From Syntrophobacterales bacterium (GTDB taxonomy: Bacteria > Desulfobacterota > Syntrophobacteria > Syntrophobacterales > Thermodesulforhabdaceae): a DNA stretch of 64,000 nucleotides. Shown here piece after piece: positions 33,818 to 44,427 of the stretch. The translations under genes were made by a program, and so were the position numbers. The stretch's first letter is position 1; each line of letters begins with the position of its first letter. Under the pieces are notes generated by a model. That model did no database searches, was not told the origin of the DNA, and was given only the letters and a program-made list of their open reading frames with translations. The DNA lies in NCBI GenBank assembly GCA_026417655.1, contig JAOACS010000020.1, forward strand, positions 42,648 to 106,647, in the 5' to 3' direction.

Positions 33818-35541
33818 TCCACGAAGAGGGGAACAAAGGCAAATCTTTCAACATCCACGAGACCCCTATCGGTTAGTTTAAGGGATGGGATAACCGCGAG
33901 AGCTACAAAGGAAAGGGCCATAAAGGGATTTTCTAAAGAAGAGCCGAGAGATCGAGTTTTATCTTTGATTTCCTCAAGTCGCCGAGTAACAGTTTCCACT
34001 GAGGAATCGGTCATAAGCCCACCGACTTCGAGGGGAAGAACTACCCTACTACCCTTGGCATCAACCACTACAAGCCCTCCTCCCGTTTCCCTAAGAGTCT
34101 CGACAGCTACCGTCATGGACTCATCGGAAACACCTGCTACAATCAAATTATGGTTATCATGGGCTACAGTGGAAGCAATAGCCCCCTCCTTAAGTCCAAG
34201 CCCCTTGCAAAAACCAACAGCTGGAAGGACTCCTGACTCGTAACGATTCCATACGGCGATCTTTAAAATGTCCCGATCGGGATCACTTACTACCATCCCA
34301 TTCTCTACCTTGGCTACCTCGACAAGGCTTTCCGTAAGGATAGAATGCTCCTTGATGCCAATTACTCTTATCAAGGTTCCTTTGGCCCTAACAGCAAAAT
34401 GCGAAGGATTTACCTCGGCTATTTTCATTGGACTAATAGGTTTTGGAGCTCTCCCCTGGCAACTCTCAATCAGTTTCCCATTGCGAGCAACTTCTCGGCC
34501 CCCTTTAAATACCCTTTTTGCTACCCATGGTTTAAGAGAAGGGCTGATAGAAAAATCCGCCAAGGCTCCAGGAGCAAGAATCCCGCGGTCTCTCAAACCA
34601 TAGGCTATAGAAGGGGTAAATGTTGCAAGGGCGATAGATCGGAAGGGAGAAAGCCCTAAGTCCATAGCACGATTTACTTGAACATTTAAGTGACCTTTCC
34701 GAAAAAGATCATCTGGATGACGATCATCACTTACCCATAAACATCTATGCCATGTATTGTCATCCACAAGACCGATAAGAGTTTCTAGATCCTTACTCTG
34801 ACTACCCTCTCTTATCATTACCCACATACCACGAGAAAGCTTCTCCTTTGCCTCCTCAAGATTAGTAGATTCATGGTCAGACCTTACTCCAGAAAGAACA
34901 TAGGCATTAAGATCCTTTCCAGTAAGAAGGGGTGAATGACCATCGATAGGGTGATCCCCAAAAAGAAAAATCTTTTCCCAGATAGATCTATCCGCCTCAA
35001 GGATTCCTGGAAAATTCATCAATTCTCCAAGTCCCAAAACCCGCTCGTGATTCTTAAGGGTAAATAGATCGACGGCGTTAAGTTTTGCTCCCGATGTTTC
35101 TAAAAAGGATGCGGGAACACAGCTTGGGAGCATCACAAAGATATCCACAAGATGAGACACCTCACGAGAGGCTTCAAGAATGTAGGAAATCCCCTCTATT
35201 CCACAGACATTAGCGATTTCATGGGGATCAGCAATAACGGTTGTAGTTCCCCATGGGACCACAGCCTCGGCGAACCTCTCTGGTATTAAAAGGGAGCTTT
35301 CGATATGGATGTGTCCCTCAATAAACCCTGGAGAAACATAGGAGCCGCGACAGTCTATGTTTTCATATCCGTCGTATTCCCCACAGCCAACAACTATACC
35401 ATCATGGACAGCTAGGTCAGTCTCTTCGATCTGACCTGTCAGGACGTTAACAAGTCTAATGTTACGAAAGCACAATTGAGCCTTCTCAAGCCCTCTCGCC
35501 ACACGAATAAATTGCCGCCACCTTTCGTAAGAGGTTTTCAT
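33814..35541 (-). CDS. ade: Adenine deaminase
   Basis: 575-residue amidohydrolase, converting adenine to hypoxanthine and ammonia for purine salvage. The metal-binding entry is GFIEGHIHIESSLL, then ADPHEIANVCG and LGLGELMNFPG, with GHSPLLTGKDLNAY and VSDDRHPDDLFRKGHLNVQVNRA carrying the later metal ligands. The C-terminal part has VAHDNHNLIVAG and GGLVVVDAKG, typical of the Ade family. Normal length. The start codon at 35541 lies 24 bases past the end of cooS, so the two may share a transcript. Cytosolic. Confidence 0.94.
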   Translation of the reverse strand: MKTSYERWRQFIRVARGLEKAQLCFRNIRLVNVLTGQIEETDLAVHDGIVVGCGEYDGYENIDCRGSYVSPGFIEGHIHIESSLLIPERFAEAVVPWGTTTVIADPHEIANVCGIEGISYILEASREVSHLVDIFVMLPSCVPASFLETSGAKLNAVDLFTLKNHERVLGLGELMNFPGILEADRSIWEKIFLFGDHPIDGHSPLLTGKDLNAYVLSGVRSDHESTNLEEAKEKLSRGMWVMIREGSQSKDLETLIGLVDDNTWHRCLWVSDDRHPDDLFRKGHLNVQVNRAMDLGLSPFRSIALATFTPSIAYGLRDRGILAPGALADFSISPSLKPWVAKRVFKGGREVARNGKLIESCQGRAPKPISPMKIAEVNPSHFAVRAKGTLIRVIGIKEHSILTESLVEVAKVENGMVVSDPDRDILKIAVWNRYESGVLPAVGFCKGLGLKEGAIASTVAHDNHNLIVAGVSDESMTVAVETLRETGGGLVVVDAKGSRVVLPLEVGGLMTDSSVETVTRRLEEIKDKTRSLGSSLENPFMALSFVALAVIPSLKLTDRGLVDVERFAFVPLFVD

Positions 35542-35565
35542 AACTGTCGAGCTCCCTAGTTTTTA

Positions 35566-37434
35566 TTATGAAAGTCCCAAGGCCTCCCTCCTTGCCCTAA
35601 TGTGATCTATAATCAGCCGAGCGGCCTTCTGTGGATCTGGTTCAATGGCAAACCGGGCACCAACAATCCTTTCTATATCCTCTGTAAGTAATTTTACGAT
35701 ATTCTTACTACCTAAAACGGGAGGAGTCACCCCAAGCACGGTAAATATCCCCGAAGCAACAGCATAACAGGCGATGGAAACAGCCTTTTCAGAATACCAC
35801 TCGGGAGCTGCTGCAGCAAGAGGAAGCATCGATATATCAACTCCTATATGATTTGCAAGAGCTGCAGCGAGGACAAGTATCCGCACGTTATCCACACAAC
35901 TTCCTACATGAAGAACCGGTGGAATAGAAAGAGCCTGACAGATCTTTCTAAGACCTTCTCCTGCAAGATTTGCCGCCTCGAGCTGCTTAAGGCCAGCCTT
36001 CCCGTGGGCTACTGCTGCACATCCAGTATCGACAACTAAGATATCATTCTTTATGAGCTCTTTTGTCAAATTAACATGGCCAAAGTCATGTTTAATTTTA
36101 GGGTTGTTACACCCCACAACACCTACAGCTCCTTTAATAGCCCCACTCTTTATCGCATCCACAAGTGGATCAAGGCTCCCTCCAAGGGCTTCAAGAATAG
36201 CTTCAACGCTGAAACCAGTAAATACCTTCACAGGCCTTATTGGGATAAATACTTTGCCAGGGATACGGTTTTTAAAATTTTCCACAGCTTCCTTAACTAT
36301 CTCTCTCGCCAATTCTTTGGCATTATCGGGGCGAAATTCCCTATGAACCATTCCAGGAAATTTTGCTTTATTCGATGTCGAGATCATCTTTGTATGGTAA
36401 CAGTTAGCAACCGTAGCAAGGGAGGGCATAATGCATTGGTAATCCACTACCACCATCTCAACAGCACCGGTAGCAATAGTGAGCTCTGTCATTAGATGGT
36501 TTCCAGCCATGGGAATACCACGTCGCATAAGGACTTCATTGCCTGTGCAACATAACCCAGCGAGATTGATGCCAGAAGCTCCAACCTCTTTAGCCATGGC
36601 AACTATATCCGGATCCTGAGAGGCCTGAACAATCATCTCAGAAACAAGGGGATTATGACCGTGGAGAATAATATTTACGTGACTTTCCTTTAACACTCCT
36701 AAACTTACTTCCGATTGGATCGGTTTCGGCACTCCAAAGAGAATATCCGAAACCTCCGTTGCGATCATGGATCCACCCCATCCGTCTGCAAGGGCTGTTC
36801 GCAAGCCATGAAGGAGAAGATTTACCCAATCATTATCAACCCCCATGTGGGTCCGATGCATCATCTCAACCACTTCACGGTCTATGCCTCGAGGGGTTAT
36901 GTTAAGCTTTTCCCATAGTTCACGTCTAGCCTTTGGGACTCTTGTAACAAAGGAGACCTCCCGTTTCTTGGTCCCAAAGTCCTCTTCAAGGACCTCAGAA
37001 ACCCTTCTAGCTACCTCAGATACATCTAAGCCATCGATCCTAATACCCAACTCCTTAGCTACCCTTATGAGCTTTTCCTCATCAGAGATTCCGTAACCAG
37101 GAGCCTTCCCATCGGCAACGCTTCTAAGCACTTCAACAAGATCTCTTCCGTGATCAGAGTGGGAAGCGGAGCCTGAGGCGATCATACGTCCAAGATTTCT
37201 CGCAACAATAATGTCAACATCGGCCCCACATATACCCCTCTGGGGTCCCTCCCCAAAGGGATCGATCCTACAGGGCCCCATTACGCAGTTTCTACAACTG
37301 AGTCCGAGCTCACAAAATCCACACTGGGGAAGTTGGGCCTGGTAACGATCCCAAACGGTTTCGACCCCGTCTGCTACGGCTTTCTTCAGCATAAGCCGGC
37401 CATCCTCTGTAATAGTCAGGAAATCTGGGTGCAT
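35566..37434 (-). CDS. cooS: Ni,Fe carbon-monoxide dehydrogenase catalytic subunit
   Basis: 622-residue monofunctional CODH oxidising CO to CO2 (C-cluster). The N-terminal Cys pattern is PQCGFCELGLSCRNCVMGPC: C38/C41 (CX2C) for the D-cluster, then C47/C50/C55 for the B-cluster. The spacing of C38/C41 is the CX2C found in Desulfovibrio vulgaris CODH, whose D-cluster is [2Fe-2S]; CODH-II types have a wider spacing. C-cluster ligands are visible in LHGHNPLVS, AGLCCTGNEV, VVGCNNPK, DTGCAAVAHG, VGSCVDNVR and IACYAVASG. No cooF, cooC or acetyl-CoA synthase gene is adjacent in this window. SD GGAGG precedes the start; a -10 is at 37471-37476. Confidence 0.97.
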   Translation of the reverse strand: MHPDFLTITEDGRLMLKKAVADGVETVWDRYQAQLPQCGFCELGLSCRNCVMGPCRIDPFGEGPQRGICGADVDIIVARNLGRMIASGSASHSDHGRDLVEVLRSVADGKAPGYGISDEEKLIRVAKELGIRIDGLDVSEVARRVSEVLEEDFGTKKREVSFVTRVPKARRELWEKLNITPRGIDREVVEMMHRTHMGVDNDWVNLLLHGLRTALADGWGGSMIATEVSDILFGVPKPIQSEVSLGVLKESHVNIILHGHNPLVSEMIVQASQDPDIVAMAKEVGASGINLAGLCCTGNEVLMRRGIPMAGNHLMTELTIATGAVEMVVVDYQCIMPSLATVANCYHTKMISTSNKAKFPGMVHREFRPDNAKELAREIVKEAVENFKNRIPGKVFIPIRPVKVFTGFSVEAILEALGGSLDPLVDAIKSGAIKGAVGVVGCNNPKIKHDFGHVNLTKELIKNDILVVDTGCAAVAHGKAGLKQLEAANLAGEGLRKICQALSIPPVLHVGSCVDNVRILVLAAALANHIGVDISMLPLAAAAPEWYSEKAVSIACYAVASGIFTVLGVTPPVLGSKNIVKLLTEDIERIVGARFAIEPDPQKAARLIIDHIRARREALGLS

Positions 37435-37470
37435 AGGTGTCCCTCCTTCATGGAGTTTTTTTAGGTATTC

Positions 37471-37511
37471 ATTATACCAAATCTAAACCCTTAGCTTATT
37501 ATTAAAAGCTA
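37471..37511 (-). promoter_or_regulatory. cooS promoter region with overlapping palindrome
   Basis: On the minus strand a perfect -10 TATAAT preceded by GG (37471-37476) lies ~37 bases upstream of the cooS start codon. The -35 is not consensus. TAGCTT (37492-37497) / AAGCTA (37506-37511), an inverted repeat with an 8-base centre, covers the expected -35 position, which fits an operator for a repressor or activator. The binding protein is unknown. Confidence 0.4.
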
Positions 37512-37575
37512 CCACCAAATCGGCTTCATTTCCTAAAAGTGTTAAAGGAGGTTACCGTAGGGATTAATGGATCTC

Positions 37576-38670
37576 TCATCTCAGTAGGTGCACATTGCCT
37601 ATTCTTACATTTTTCAACCCCGCCTTTAGTGCCACCTCTTGACATCTCAGAGCCGTATCCCTTTTAGTAAGAGGAAGATCGGCCATGTAAAAATGGGGGT
37701 AAAAGGCCAAAAGAGCATAAGGGATGTCCGGATTAAGATCGGCAATGAATCTTGCGATCCCCTCAACCTCCCTCTCGTCAACATAACCTGCCACCAAAAG
37801 GGTGCTTGCCACAAGAGGGGGAGGCTCAGGTCTTAACTCAATCTTTTTTGTAAGCCTAGCAAAATTTCTAAGGGTGACCCTATTACTTTGCCCCGTGAGG
37901 GCCCTATGAAGATCTTCGTTCCAAGCCTTAAGATCAAACTTTACGCATCCACCCGATTCGATAGAAAGCTCAAAGGCACTATCTAGGAGTTCCTCCTCCA
38001 TGAATCCATTTGTCTCAAAGCATATCCTAAGAAGCCTACCTCTCCTATGTTTAATTGCAAGCTTGGAAAATTCTATAGCAAAGGGCATCTGCGAACCGGG
38101 GTCACCACCAAAGAAACAAACACAGGAGGTTGATTCGTCAACAAGATATAGTAACTCCTCCGGTGAAAAAGGCTTCCCATACCTCATGTCTTCCTTAAAA
38201 CTCCAATTCTGGCAAAAAAGACAATTAAAGGAGCAGGTATGAAAAAATATCGCTAGATTCTTGTAGCCGGTCTCTGGACCCTTTTTATATGCATAAACTG
38301 GGTAACCTCTGCCCGTGCCTCCAGGACAGACCCAGTCAGCAACGCAGTTGGTAGGAAGTGGATCATGATAAAATGAAAGCTTTCCAAGCCTAGGATCCGG
38401 CAAAATATTGCCACCGGAGTTTTTTCTTAAACCACAATAACCCCTCTCCCCCTCTCCCATCTTGCATCTATTGGGGCACCCATTACAGACAACTCCTCCT
38501 TCGGTTCGTGGGGGTGCATCAGGAAGGCCGTATTTTCGCCTGGAAATTTGATGAACCCTCTCAGAGATCTTTAACACCTCCTGGGGTCTTTCCCTTATAC
38601 AATTAGAGCAAAGCCCCAACTCAGATGAAACATAGGGATCTATCTTGCTACAAATGAAACACTTTCCCAT
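37576..38670 (-). CDS. Radical-SAM protein, pyruvate-formate-lyase-activase-like
   Basis: 364 residues. The N-terminus has zinc-ribbon-like Cys pairs (CFICSKIDPYVSSELGLCSNC) and a second Cys set NGCPNRCKMGEGERGYCGLR. The radical-SAM motif is HTCSFNCLFCQNW (CX3CX2C) with the GGDPGSQMP glycine region and ICFETNG. This is the AmmeMemoRadiSam / PflA-like family, which generates a 5'-deoxyadenosyl radical from SAM; its target protein is not known. AGAGAAGA precedes the ATG. It is co-directional with cooS but separated by 141 bases that hold a promoter. Whether it activates a glycyl-radical enzyme cannot be said, as none is nearby. Confidence 0.8.
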   Translation of the reverse strand: MGKCFICSKIDPYVSSELGLCSNCIRERPQEVLKISERVHQISRRKYGLPDAPPRTEGGVVCNGCPNRCKMGEGERGYCGLRKNSGGNILPDPRLGKLSFYHDPLPTNCVADWVCPGGTGRGYPVYAYKKGPETGYKNLAIFFHTCSFNCLFCQNWSFKEDMRYGKPFSPEELLYLVDESTSCVCFFGGDPGSQMPFAIEFSKLAIKHRRGRLLRICFETNGFMEEELLDSAFELSIESGGCVKFDLKAWNEDLHRALTGQSNRVTLRNFARLTKKIELRPEPPPLVASTLLVAGYVDEREVEGIARFIADLNPDIPYALLAFYPHFYMADLPLTKRDTALRCQEVALKAGLKNVRIGNVHLLR

Positions 38671-38976
38671 TCTTCTCTTTCACTCGATGGTGTTAAGAGG
38701 TCAAAATTAAAAAAATCCCTCCCTAAAGGGTTCAAGATCCTTCCCTTCTAGACTACAATCCTCGTCCTCGACAGAAACATCCACCTTTCCATTTCTCCTT
38801 TAGGTTTTCCTAGAGTCTCCCACCTAGTATTCTTGATCCTAAAAAACTAACCTATCAAAGACAAGGGGTTTTAAAGAAGAAAACTATTCAAAAAACGTTT
38901 GATAAACATTAACTTTTTTGATAGATTCCCAGATGGAGTCCTTTAAAGGCACAAACTTATGGGGAGGGAGTATATC
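38671..38976. other. Intergenic region with TTTGATA-type repeats
   Basis: 306 bases without a supported gene, between the divergent radical-SAM gene and the enoyl-CoA hydratase gene. CTATCAAA (38852-38859), TTTGATAA (38898-38905) and TTTGATAG (38917-38924) form an inverted/direct set within 73 bases, just upstream of the hydratase gene; such a set could be operator sites. Otherwise I see only AT-rich stretches and the ribosome-binding site GGGGAGGGAG at 38961-38970. Confidence 0.35.
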
Positions 38977-39756
38977 ATGAAGAACTACGAAACACTCATT
39001 ATCAAGAAAGAAGGGGCTATCGGTTGGATCAGCCTTAATAGGCCAGAACAGTTCAACACCTTCAGCTCAACTCTTGCTAAGGAGCTTAACGATGCTCTTA
39101 AGGCCCTTGACTCTGATGACGATGTTAGGGTTGTGATTGTAAAGGGTGAAGGGAAAGCCTTCTCTACCGGAATCGACATAAAGGAGTTTCCTGGCAAATC
39201 TGCCCTAGAATACCAAGCTTGGATAAGCCTTATGGATCAAATGCATTTTACTATAGCTTCCATGAAAAAACCTGTAATTGCCATGGTTCACGGCTATGCT
39301 GTTGCGAATGGAGCGGGGCTAATGTTTGCTGCTGACTTCTCCATAGTGGCTGATGGAACCAAAATAGGCACAACAGCCATAAATGTGGGGCTACTTTGCA
39401 CAGGACCAATTATTCCTGTAAGTTATAAACTTGGAAAGCATAAATCCCTAGAGATGCTCCTTTCTGGTGACATGATCGATGCCAAAGAGGCCGAAAGACT
39501 CGGCATCGTAAACAGGGTTGTTCCTCCAGAAAAACTCGAAGAGGAGACTCGAGCCTTTGCCGAAAAACTCATTAGCAAAAGTCCCATAGCTCTCGCTCTC
39601 GGAAAACAGTTCTACTACAAAATGATAGACATGCCCTTTAGTCAGCGATTTGACTACAGCAGTGAAATCTTTTCTCGTCTTTGCACTACAGAGGACGCCA
39701 AAGAGGGCGTTAGCGCCTTTCTAGAAAAGAGAAAGCCCCAGTGGAAGGGTAGATAA
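38977..39756 (+). CDS. Enoyl-CoA hydratase/isomerase family protein
   Basis: 259 residues of the crotonase fold. It opens with GWISLNRPEQFNTFSSTLAKEL, then KAFSTGIDIKEFPGKSALEYQ (oxyanion-hole segment) and KPVIAMVHGYAVANGAGLMFA. The catalytic Glu pair of classical hydratases (ENG..E) is not obvious; the second oxyanion segment is GTTAINVGLLCTGP. It may be a hydratase, isomerase or other crotonase-family activity. The ATG at 38977 follows GGGGAGGGAG with six bases between; an ATG at 38959 has no such site. Single gene with terminator-like hairpin at 39774-39800. Substrate unknown. Confidence 0.85.
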   Translation: MKNYETLIIKKEGAIGWISLNRPEQFNTFSSTLAKELNDALKALDSDDDVRVVIVKGEGKAFSTGIDIKEFPGKSALEYQAWISLMDQMHFTIASMKKPVIAMVHGYAVANGAGLMFAADFSIVADGTKIGTTAINVGLLCTGPIIPVSYKLGKHKSLEMLLSGDMIDAKEAERLGIVNRVVPPEKLEEETRAFAEKLISKSPIALALGKQFYYKMIDMPFSQRFDYSSEIFSRLCTTEDAKEGVSAFLEKRKPQWKGR

Positions 39757-39773
39757 GTTAGAATAATCCTTTG

Positions 39774-39800
39774 GGGACACTACTTCAGGTGTCCCTTCTT
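39774..39800 (+). terminator. Terminator-like hairpin after the crotonase-family gene
   Basis: GGGACAC (39774-39780) / GTGTCCC (39789-39795) with an eight-base loop, followed by TTCTT. It ends transcription of the enoyl-CoA hydratase-family gene before carA. The T-tract is short, so strength is uncertain. Confidence 0.6.
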
Positions 39801-39931
39801 GACTTAGCATTTTACCCCTTGGAAATCCTTGCGAGTTTAGGATCAATGACTAAAATACTTGCGACAAATTCTAGAGTGTAATATCACTACTAAAGTAAAA
39901 TCTTCTGAAAATATGTGAGAAAGGAGATTGG

Positions 39932-41098
39932 ATGGGTTTTCCGTGGAAGCGCTCACCAGCGCTAATTGTACTAGAAGATGGAACGGTTTTTAAGGGAAGA
40001 GCCTTTGCAGGAAGCGGAAAGGCCTTGGGAGAAGTGGTTTTTAATACGGGCATGGCGGGGTATCAGGAAATCCTTACGGATCCATCCTACAAGGGACAAA
40101 TGGTTGTCATGACCTACCCTCTTACGGGAAACTACGGCATAAATGCAGAAGATATGGAATCATCGGAAATTCAGGTGGAGGCTTTCATCATCAAGGAGTA
40201 TCAGGATTTTCCTAGCAACTGGCGAAGCGAAAAAACTCTTTCGGAATTTCTTGAGGAACACGGAAAGATTGGGATTGAAGCGGTTGACACTAGAGCTATC
40301 ACTCGCCATATCCGACTAGCGGGCGCCATGCGGGGTATTATCGCAACGGAGGTTGAGGATACTCCTGAGGTCCGCAAAAGACTTCTTGAAGAAGTGCTTG
40401 AGTTTCCAGGGCTTGTTGGGATTGATATGGTAAAGCGGGTTACCTGCAAAGAGCCATACCTTTGGGTCAACAATAGGCCAAACCCCGGAATACGTCACTG
40501 GCTAAGAGATCATCCGGGTTTTAGAATTGCTGCCTTCGATTTTGGTATAAAATACAACATACTGAGAAATCTTGAAAGACAGGGATGCCAAGTTCTTGTT
40601 TTTCCTGCCGAGACTACCGCCGAGGAAATACTTTCCTATGATCCAGACGGTATATTTCTCTCAAATGGTCCTGGAGACCCAGCCGCAGTTACCTACGCCA
40701 TAAAAACGACCAGAGCCCTTTTGGGATCCCGTCCTATGTTTGGTATCTGCCTTGGGCATCAACTTATGGGACTTGCCTTAGGAGGCCGAACCTTTAAGCT
40801 AAAATTTGGTCATAGAGGGGTAAACCAACCCGTAAAGGATCTTACTACCGGAAAGATTGAGATTACTAGCCAGAATCATGGTTTCTGTGTAGATCCCGAC
40901 TCCCTTTCTCATCTACCGGTAAAGTTCACCCACATAAACCTCAATGATGAAACCCTCGAGGGGCTCGAACATCGGGAAATACCGGCCTTTAGTGTTCAGT
41001 ACCATCCCGAAGCTTCGCCAGGGCCTCATGATGCAACCTATCTTTTTGAACGATTCATAGGTGCTATCAAACACCACAGGAGGAGAAGGACGATCTGA
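39932..41098 (+). CDS. carA: Carbamoyl-phosphate synthase small chain
   Basis: Glutamine amidotransferase subunit supplying ammonia for carbamoyl phosphate (pyrimidine and arginine synthesis). The N-terminal CarA domain contains [20 protein letters not shown] and [20 protein letters not shown]. The class I GATase domain has [10 protein letters not shown], nucleophile Cys273 in [16 protein letters not shown], and [11 protein letters not shown] for His and Glu. 388 residues. SD AAGGAG precedes the ATG. The next gene, carB, starts one base after its stop codon, so the two form an operon. Confidence 0.97.
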   Translation: MGFPWKRSPALIVLEDGTVFKGRAFAGSGKALGEVVFNTGMAGYQEILTDPSYKGQMVVMTYPLTGNYGINAEDMESSEIQVEAFIIKEYQDFPSNWRSEKTLSEFLEEHGKIGIEAVDTRAITRHIRLAGAMRGIIATEVEDTPEVRKRLLEEVLEFPGLVGIDMVKRVTCKEPYLWVNNRPNPGIRHWLRDHPGFRIAAFDFGIKYNILRNLERQGCQVLVFPAETTAEEILSYDPDGIFLSNGPGDPAAVTYAIKTTRALLGSRPMFGICLGHQLMGLALGGRTFKLKFGHRGVNQPVKDLTTGKIEITSQNHGFCVDPDSLSHLPVKFTHINLNDETLEGLEHREIPAFSVQYHPEASPGPHDATYLFERFIGAIKHHRRRRTI

Positions 41099-41099
41099 C

Positions 41100-44000
41100 A
41101 TGCCAAAGCGAGCCGATCTCCGAAAAATCCTAATAATTGGATCAGGACCTATCATAATTGGGCAAGCCTGCGAATTCGACTATTCTGGAACTCAGGCCTG
41201 TAAAGCCCTACGAGAAGAAGGCTATGAAGTCATTCTTGTAAACAGTAACCCTGCCACCATCATGACAGATCCGGGCATGGCCGACCGAACTTATATTGAG
41301 CCGATAACAGTGGAGGCAGTGGCAAAAATAATTGAAAGGGAAAGACCCGACGCTATTCTACCCACCCTGGGTGGGCAGACCGGTTTAAACACAGCGATAA
41401 AGCTCTACGATGAAGGCATCTTAGATCGCTACAGTGTAGAGATGATCGGCGCAAAGCCAGAGGTAATTCGTAAGGCCGAAGATCGGAAACTCTTCCGGGA
41501 GGCCATGGAACGTATAGGCCTTAAAGTGCCCCAGAGTGGTATCGCCCATTCTTTGGAAGAAGCCGATATTATAGCCTCGGAAATCGGTTTCCCCATAATA
41601 ATCCGTCCCTCTTTTACACTGGGAGGAACTGGAGGGGGGGTAGCCTATAATCGCGAGGAACTGCTAGAAATTGTCCAACGGGGACTCGAGGTGAGCTTAA
41701 TTAATACCGTTATGCTCGAAGAATCGGTCTTGGGTTGGAAAGAGTTTGAGTTGGAAGTTATGCGTGATCGTATGGACAATGTTGTGATCATCTGTTCCAT
41801 AGAGAATATGGATCCCATGGGTATTCACACCGGAGACTCCATCACTGTGGCTCCCGCCCAGACTCTAACCGATCAAGAATATCAACGAATGAGGGATGCT
41901 GCCATCGCTATAATGAGAGAAATTGGTGTTGAAACCGGGGGCTCTAATGTTCAATTCGCCATCAATCCCTCAAACGGTGATATGGTGGTAATAGAGATGA
42001 ACCCAAGGGTCTCCCGTTCATCTGCCCTTGCTTCAAAGGCTACAGGCTTTCCTATCGCAAAGATCGCTGCAAAACTTGCTGTTGGATACACCCTAGACGA
42101 ACTCCCAAACGACATTACGAAAGAAACAAGAGCTTCCTTTGAGCCTACCATAGACTATTGTGTAGTAAAAATCCCAAGATTTACGTTTGAGAAATTTCCA
42201 AGCACCGTAGATCTTCTCACCACCTCAATGAAATCCGTGGGAGAAACCATGGCGATAGGAAGAACCTTTAAGGAAGCTCTTCAAAAGGCCATACGCTCCC
42301 TAGAGATCGGTTGTTACGGCTTTACCGATCCTCCCGCCCATGCTTCAGAGGAATACATTGAAGAGATTCGAGAAAAACTTAACCGTCCTAACTCCAAACG
42401 TCTCTTTCAAATAGCCGAAGCCATAAAACTTGGTATATCAATTGATGAAATCTACGAAAGAACCAAAATAGATCGGTGGTTTCTCTACCACATCAAAGAA
42501 ATTGTGGAATTGGAAGCGTATATTCGTCACAACCCCTCTTTTCTGAATAATCCAGACAATATGAAGATCGCCAAATCATGGGGATTTTCGGACATCCGTC
42601 TTGCCCAACTTACAGGAACCGATGAAGATACTATCCGTCAAAAACGCCTAGCCATGAATGTTCGACCCGTCTATAAATTGGTGGACACCTGTGCCGCCGA
42701 GTTTGAGGCCTATACCCCCTATTTCTATTCTACCTATGAAGAGGAAGACGAAGCCAGAGTATCTGATAGAGAAAAGGTAATCATACTTGGAGGAGGACCA
42801 AATAGGATTGGCCAGGGCATTGAGTTCGACTACTGTTGTGTCCACGCAGCCTTTGCGGTAAAGGAAGAAGGGGTTGAAGCCATTATGGTTAATTCGAACC
42901 CTGAAACTGTATCGACCGACTATGACACATCCGATAAGCTCTATTTCGAACCACTCACCCGTGAGGATGTTCTAAGTATAGTTGATGAGGAAAATCGGAT
43001 TCTTCCCGGGGGGATTAGACTGCTTAAGGGATTAATTGTTCAATTTGGAGGACAAACGCCCCTTAATCTAGCCGTTCCCCTTGAGCGAGCTGGCGTCCCC
43101 ATTCTTGGGACGTCTCCCGACGCAATTGATCGAGCTGAAGATAGAAAGCGTTTTCAGGAATTGCTTAAAAAATTGGGATTAAGACAACCTGAAAATGCCA
43201 CCGCTACCAATGTCGAGGAGGCTCTCGAAGCCTCTAGAATCATTGGTTATCCTGTGGTTGTAAGGCCCTCCTATGTTCTTGGAGGAAGGGCCATGGAAAT
43301 TGTTTATGACCCTGAATCTCTTCGAGAATTTATGAAACAGGCGATTCACGTAAGCCCAGGACATCCCATTCTTATAGATAAATTTCTAGAAGATGCTATC
43401 GAGGTAGATGTAGACGCCATAAGTGATGGCGAAATAACTGTGGTGGCTGGCATTATGGAACACATTGAGGCAGCGGGAATTCACTCGGGAGACAGTGCCT
43501 GTGTACTCCCTCCCATAAGTATCTCAGAAGAGCTTCAGCAGGAAATTATACGACAGACCAAGCTTATAGCGAAAGAGCTTGGTGTAGTAGGTCTTATGAA
43601 CATTCAGTTCGCCATACAAAAAGGCACAATTTATATTCTTGAAGTAAATCCGCGAGCCTCGAGAACGGTGCCCTTCGTGAGCAAAGCGATTGGTGTTCCC
43701 CTGGCGAAACTCGCAACAAAAGTAATGCTTGGCAAGAGACTGAAAGAACTTGGTTTCACCAAGGAGGTTCATCCTTCTCATATTTCGGTGAAAGAATCAG
43801 TTTTCCCCTTTAACCGCTTTCCTGGGGTTGACATACTTCTTGGACCTGAGATGAAGTCAACAGGGGAAGTGATGGGTATAGACCACTCCTTCGGACTCGC
43901 CTTTGCCAAGTCCCAGATGGCAGCAGGCTTCAACCTGCCACTTAAAGGGACAGTCTTTATAAGTGTCCATGATCGAGATAAACCCAAAGCGGTTGATGTG

Positions 44001-44387
44001 GCAAGGGGCTTTCACAGTTTAGGCTTCAAGATAATCGCTACCAAGGGAACAGCGGATTATTTGAGCAATCATAACATCCCTGCGGAAAGGGTTTTTAAAA
44101 TCAGAGAAGGAAGACCTCATGTGGTAGACTTTATAAAGAATGGTGCCGTGCAGCTGGTAATTAATACAAGCCTTGGTAAGAAAACCTATTCCGATTCCCT
44201 ATCCATGCGTCGGGCTACTCTGTTATACAACATTCCCTATGCTACAACAATTTCTGGAGCCCTCGCCATGGTTAAAGCAATTTCTGCTCTTCAAAACAAG
44301 GACTGGACGGTTCGCTCCATTCAAGAATACCATTCCCAAATAGAGCTAACAAAAAAAGATGCGGTCTCCTTAAGATCCTTAGGGTAA
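41100..44387 (+). CDS. carB: Carbamoyl-phosphate synthase large chain
   Basis: 1095-residue synthetase that makes carbamoyl phosphate from bicarbonate, two ATP and ammonia from CarA. Two homologous ATP-grasp halves are visible: the first begins [20 protein letters not shown] with [14 protein letters not shown]; the second has [19 protein letters not shown] and [13 protein letters not shown]. The C-terminal MGS-like domain has [20 protein letters not shown] and [14 protein letters not shown] choose the ATG at 41100 (MPKRADL), preceded by AGGAGGAGAAGG; an in-frame ATG at 41061 lies inside carA. Both halves look intact. Confidence 0.98.
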   Translation: MPKRADLRKILIIGSGPIIIGQACEFDYSGTQACKALREEGYEVILVNSNPATIMTDPGMADRTYIEPITVEAVAKIIERERPDAILPTLGGQTGLNTAIKLYDEGILDRYSVEMIGAKPEVIRKAEDRKLFREAMERIGLKVPQSGIAHSLEEADIIASEIGFPIIIRPSFTLGGTGGGVAYNREELLEIVQRGLEVSLINTVMLEESVLGWKEFELEVMRDRMDNVVIICSIENMDPMGIHTGDSITVAPAQTLTDQEYQRMRDAAIAIMREIGVETGGSNVQFAINPSNGDMVVIEMNPRVSRSSALASKATGFPIAKIAAKLAVGYTLDELPNDITKETRASFEPTIDYCVVKIPRFTFEKFPSTVDLLTTSMKSVGETMAIGRTFKEALQKAIRSLEIGCYGFTDPPAHASEEYIEEIREKLNRPNSKRLFQIAEAIKLGISIDEIYERTKIDRWFLYHIKEIVELEAYIRHNPSFLNNPDNMKIAKSWGFSDIRLAQLTGTDEDTIRQKRLAMNVRPVYKLVDTCAAEFEAYTPYFYSTYEEEDEARVSDREKVIILGGGPNRIGQGIEFDYCCVHAAFAVKEEGVEAIMVNSNPETVSTDYDTSDKLYFEPLTREDVLSIVDEENRILPGGIRLLKGLIVQFGGQTPLNLAVPLERAGVPILGTSPDAIDRAEDRKRFQELLKKLGLRQPENATATNVEEALEASRIIGYPVVVRPSYVLGGRAMEIVYDPESLREFMKQAIHVSPGHPILIDKFLEDAIEVDVDAISDGEITVVAGIMEHIEAAGIHSGDSACVLPPISISEELQQEIIRQTKLIAKELGVVGLMNIQFAIQKGTIYILEVNPRASRTVPFVSKAIGVPLAKLATKVMLGKRLKELGFTKEVHPSHISVKESVFPFNRFPGVDILLGPEMKSTGEVMGIDHSFGLAFAKSQMAAGFNLPLKGTVFISVHDRDKPKAVDVARGFHSLGFKIIATKGTADYLSNHNIPAERVFKIREGRPHVVDFIKNGAVQLVINTSLGKKTYSDSLSMRRATLLYNIPYATTISGALAMVKAISALQNKDWTVRSIQEYHSQIELTKKDAVSLRSLG

Positions 44388-44427
44388 AGAAAAATACTAT
44401 GCTTTAGAAAAGAGGTTTGTTACAAAA

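Noticed and set aside
39845..39880. Possible promoter upstream of carA (TTGCGA, 17 bases, TATCAC)
   Set aside because: Four of six in each hexamer; matches this weak are common in AT-rich DNA.
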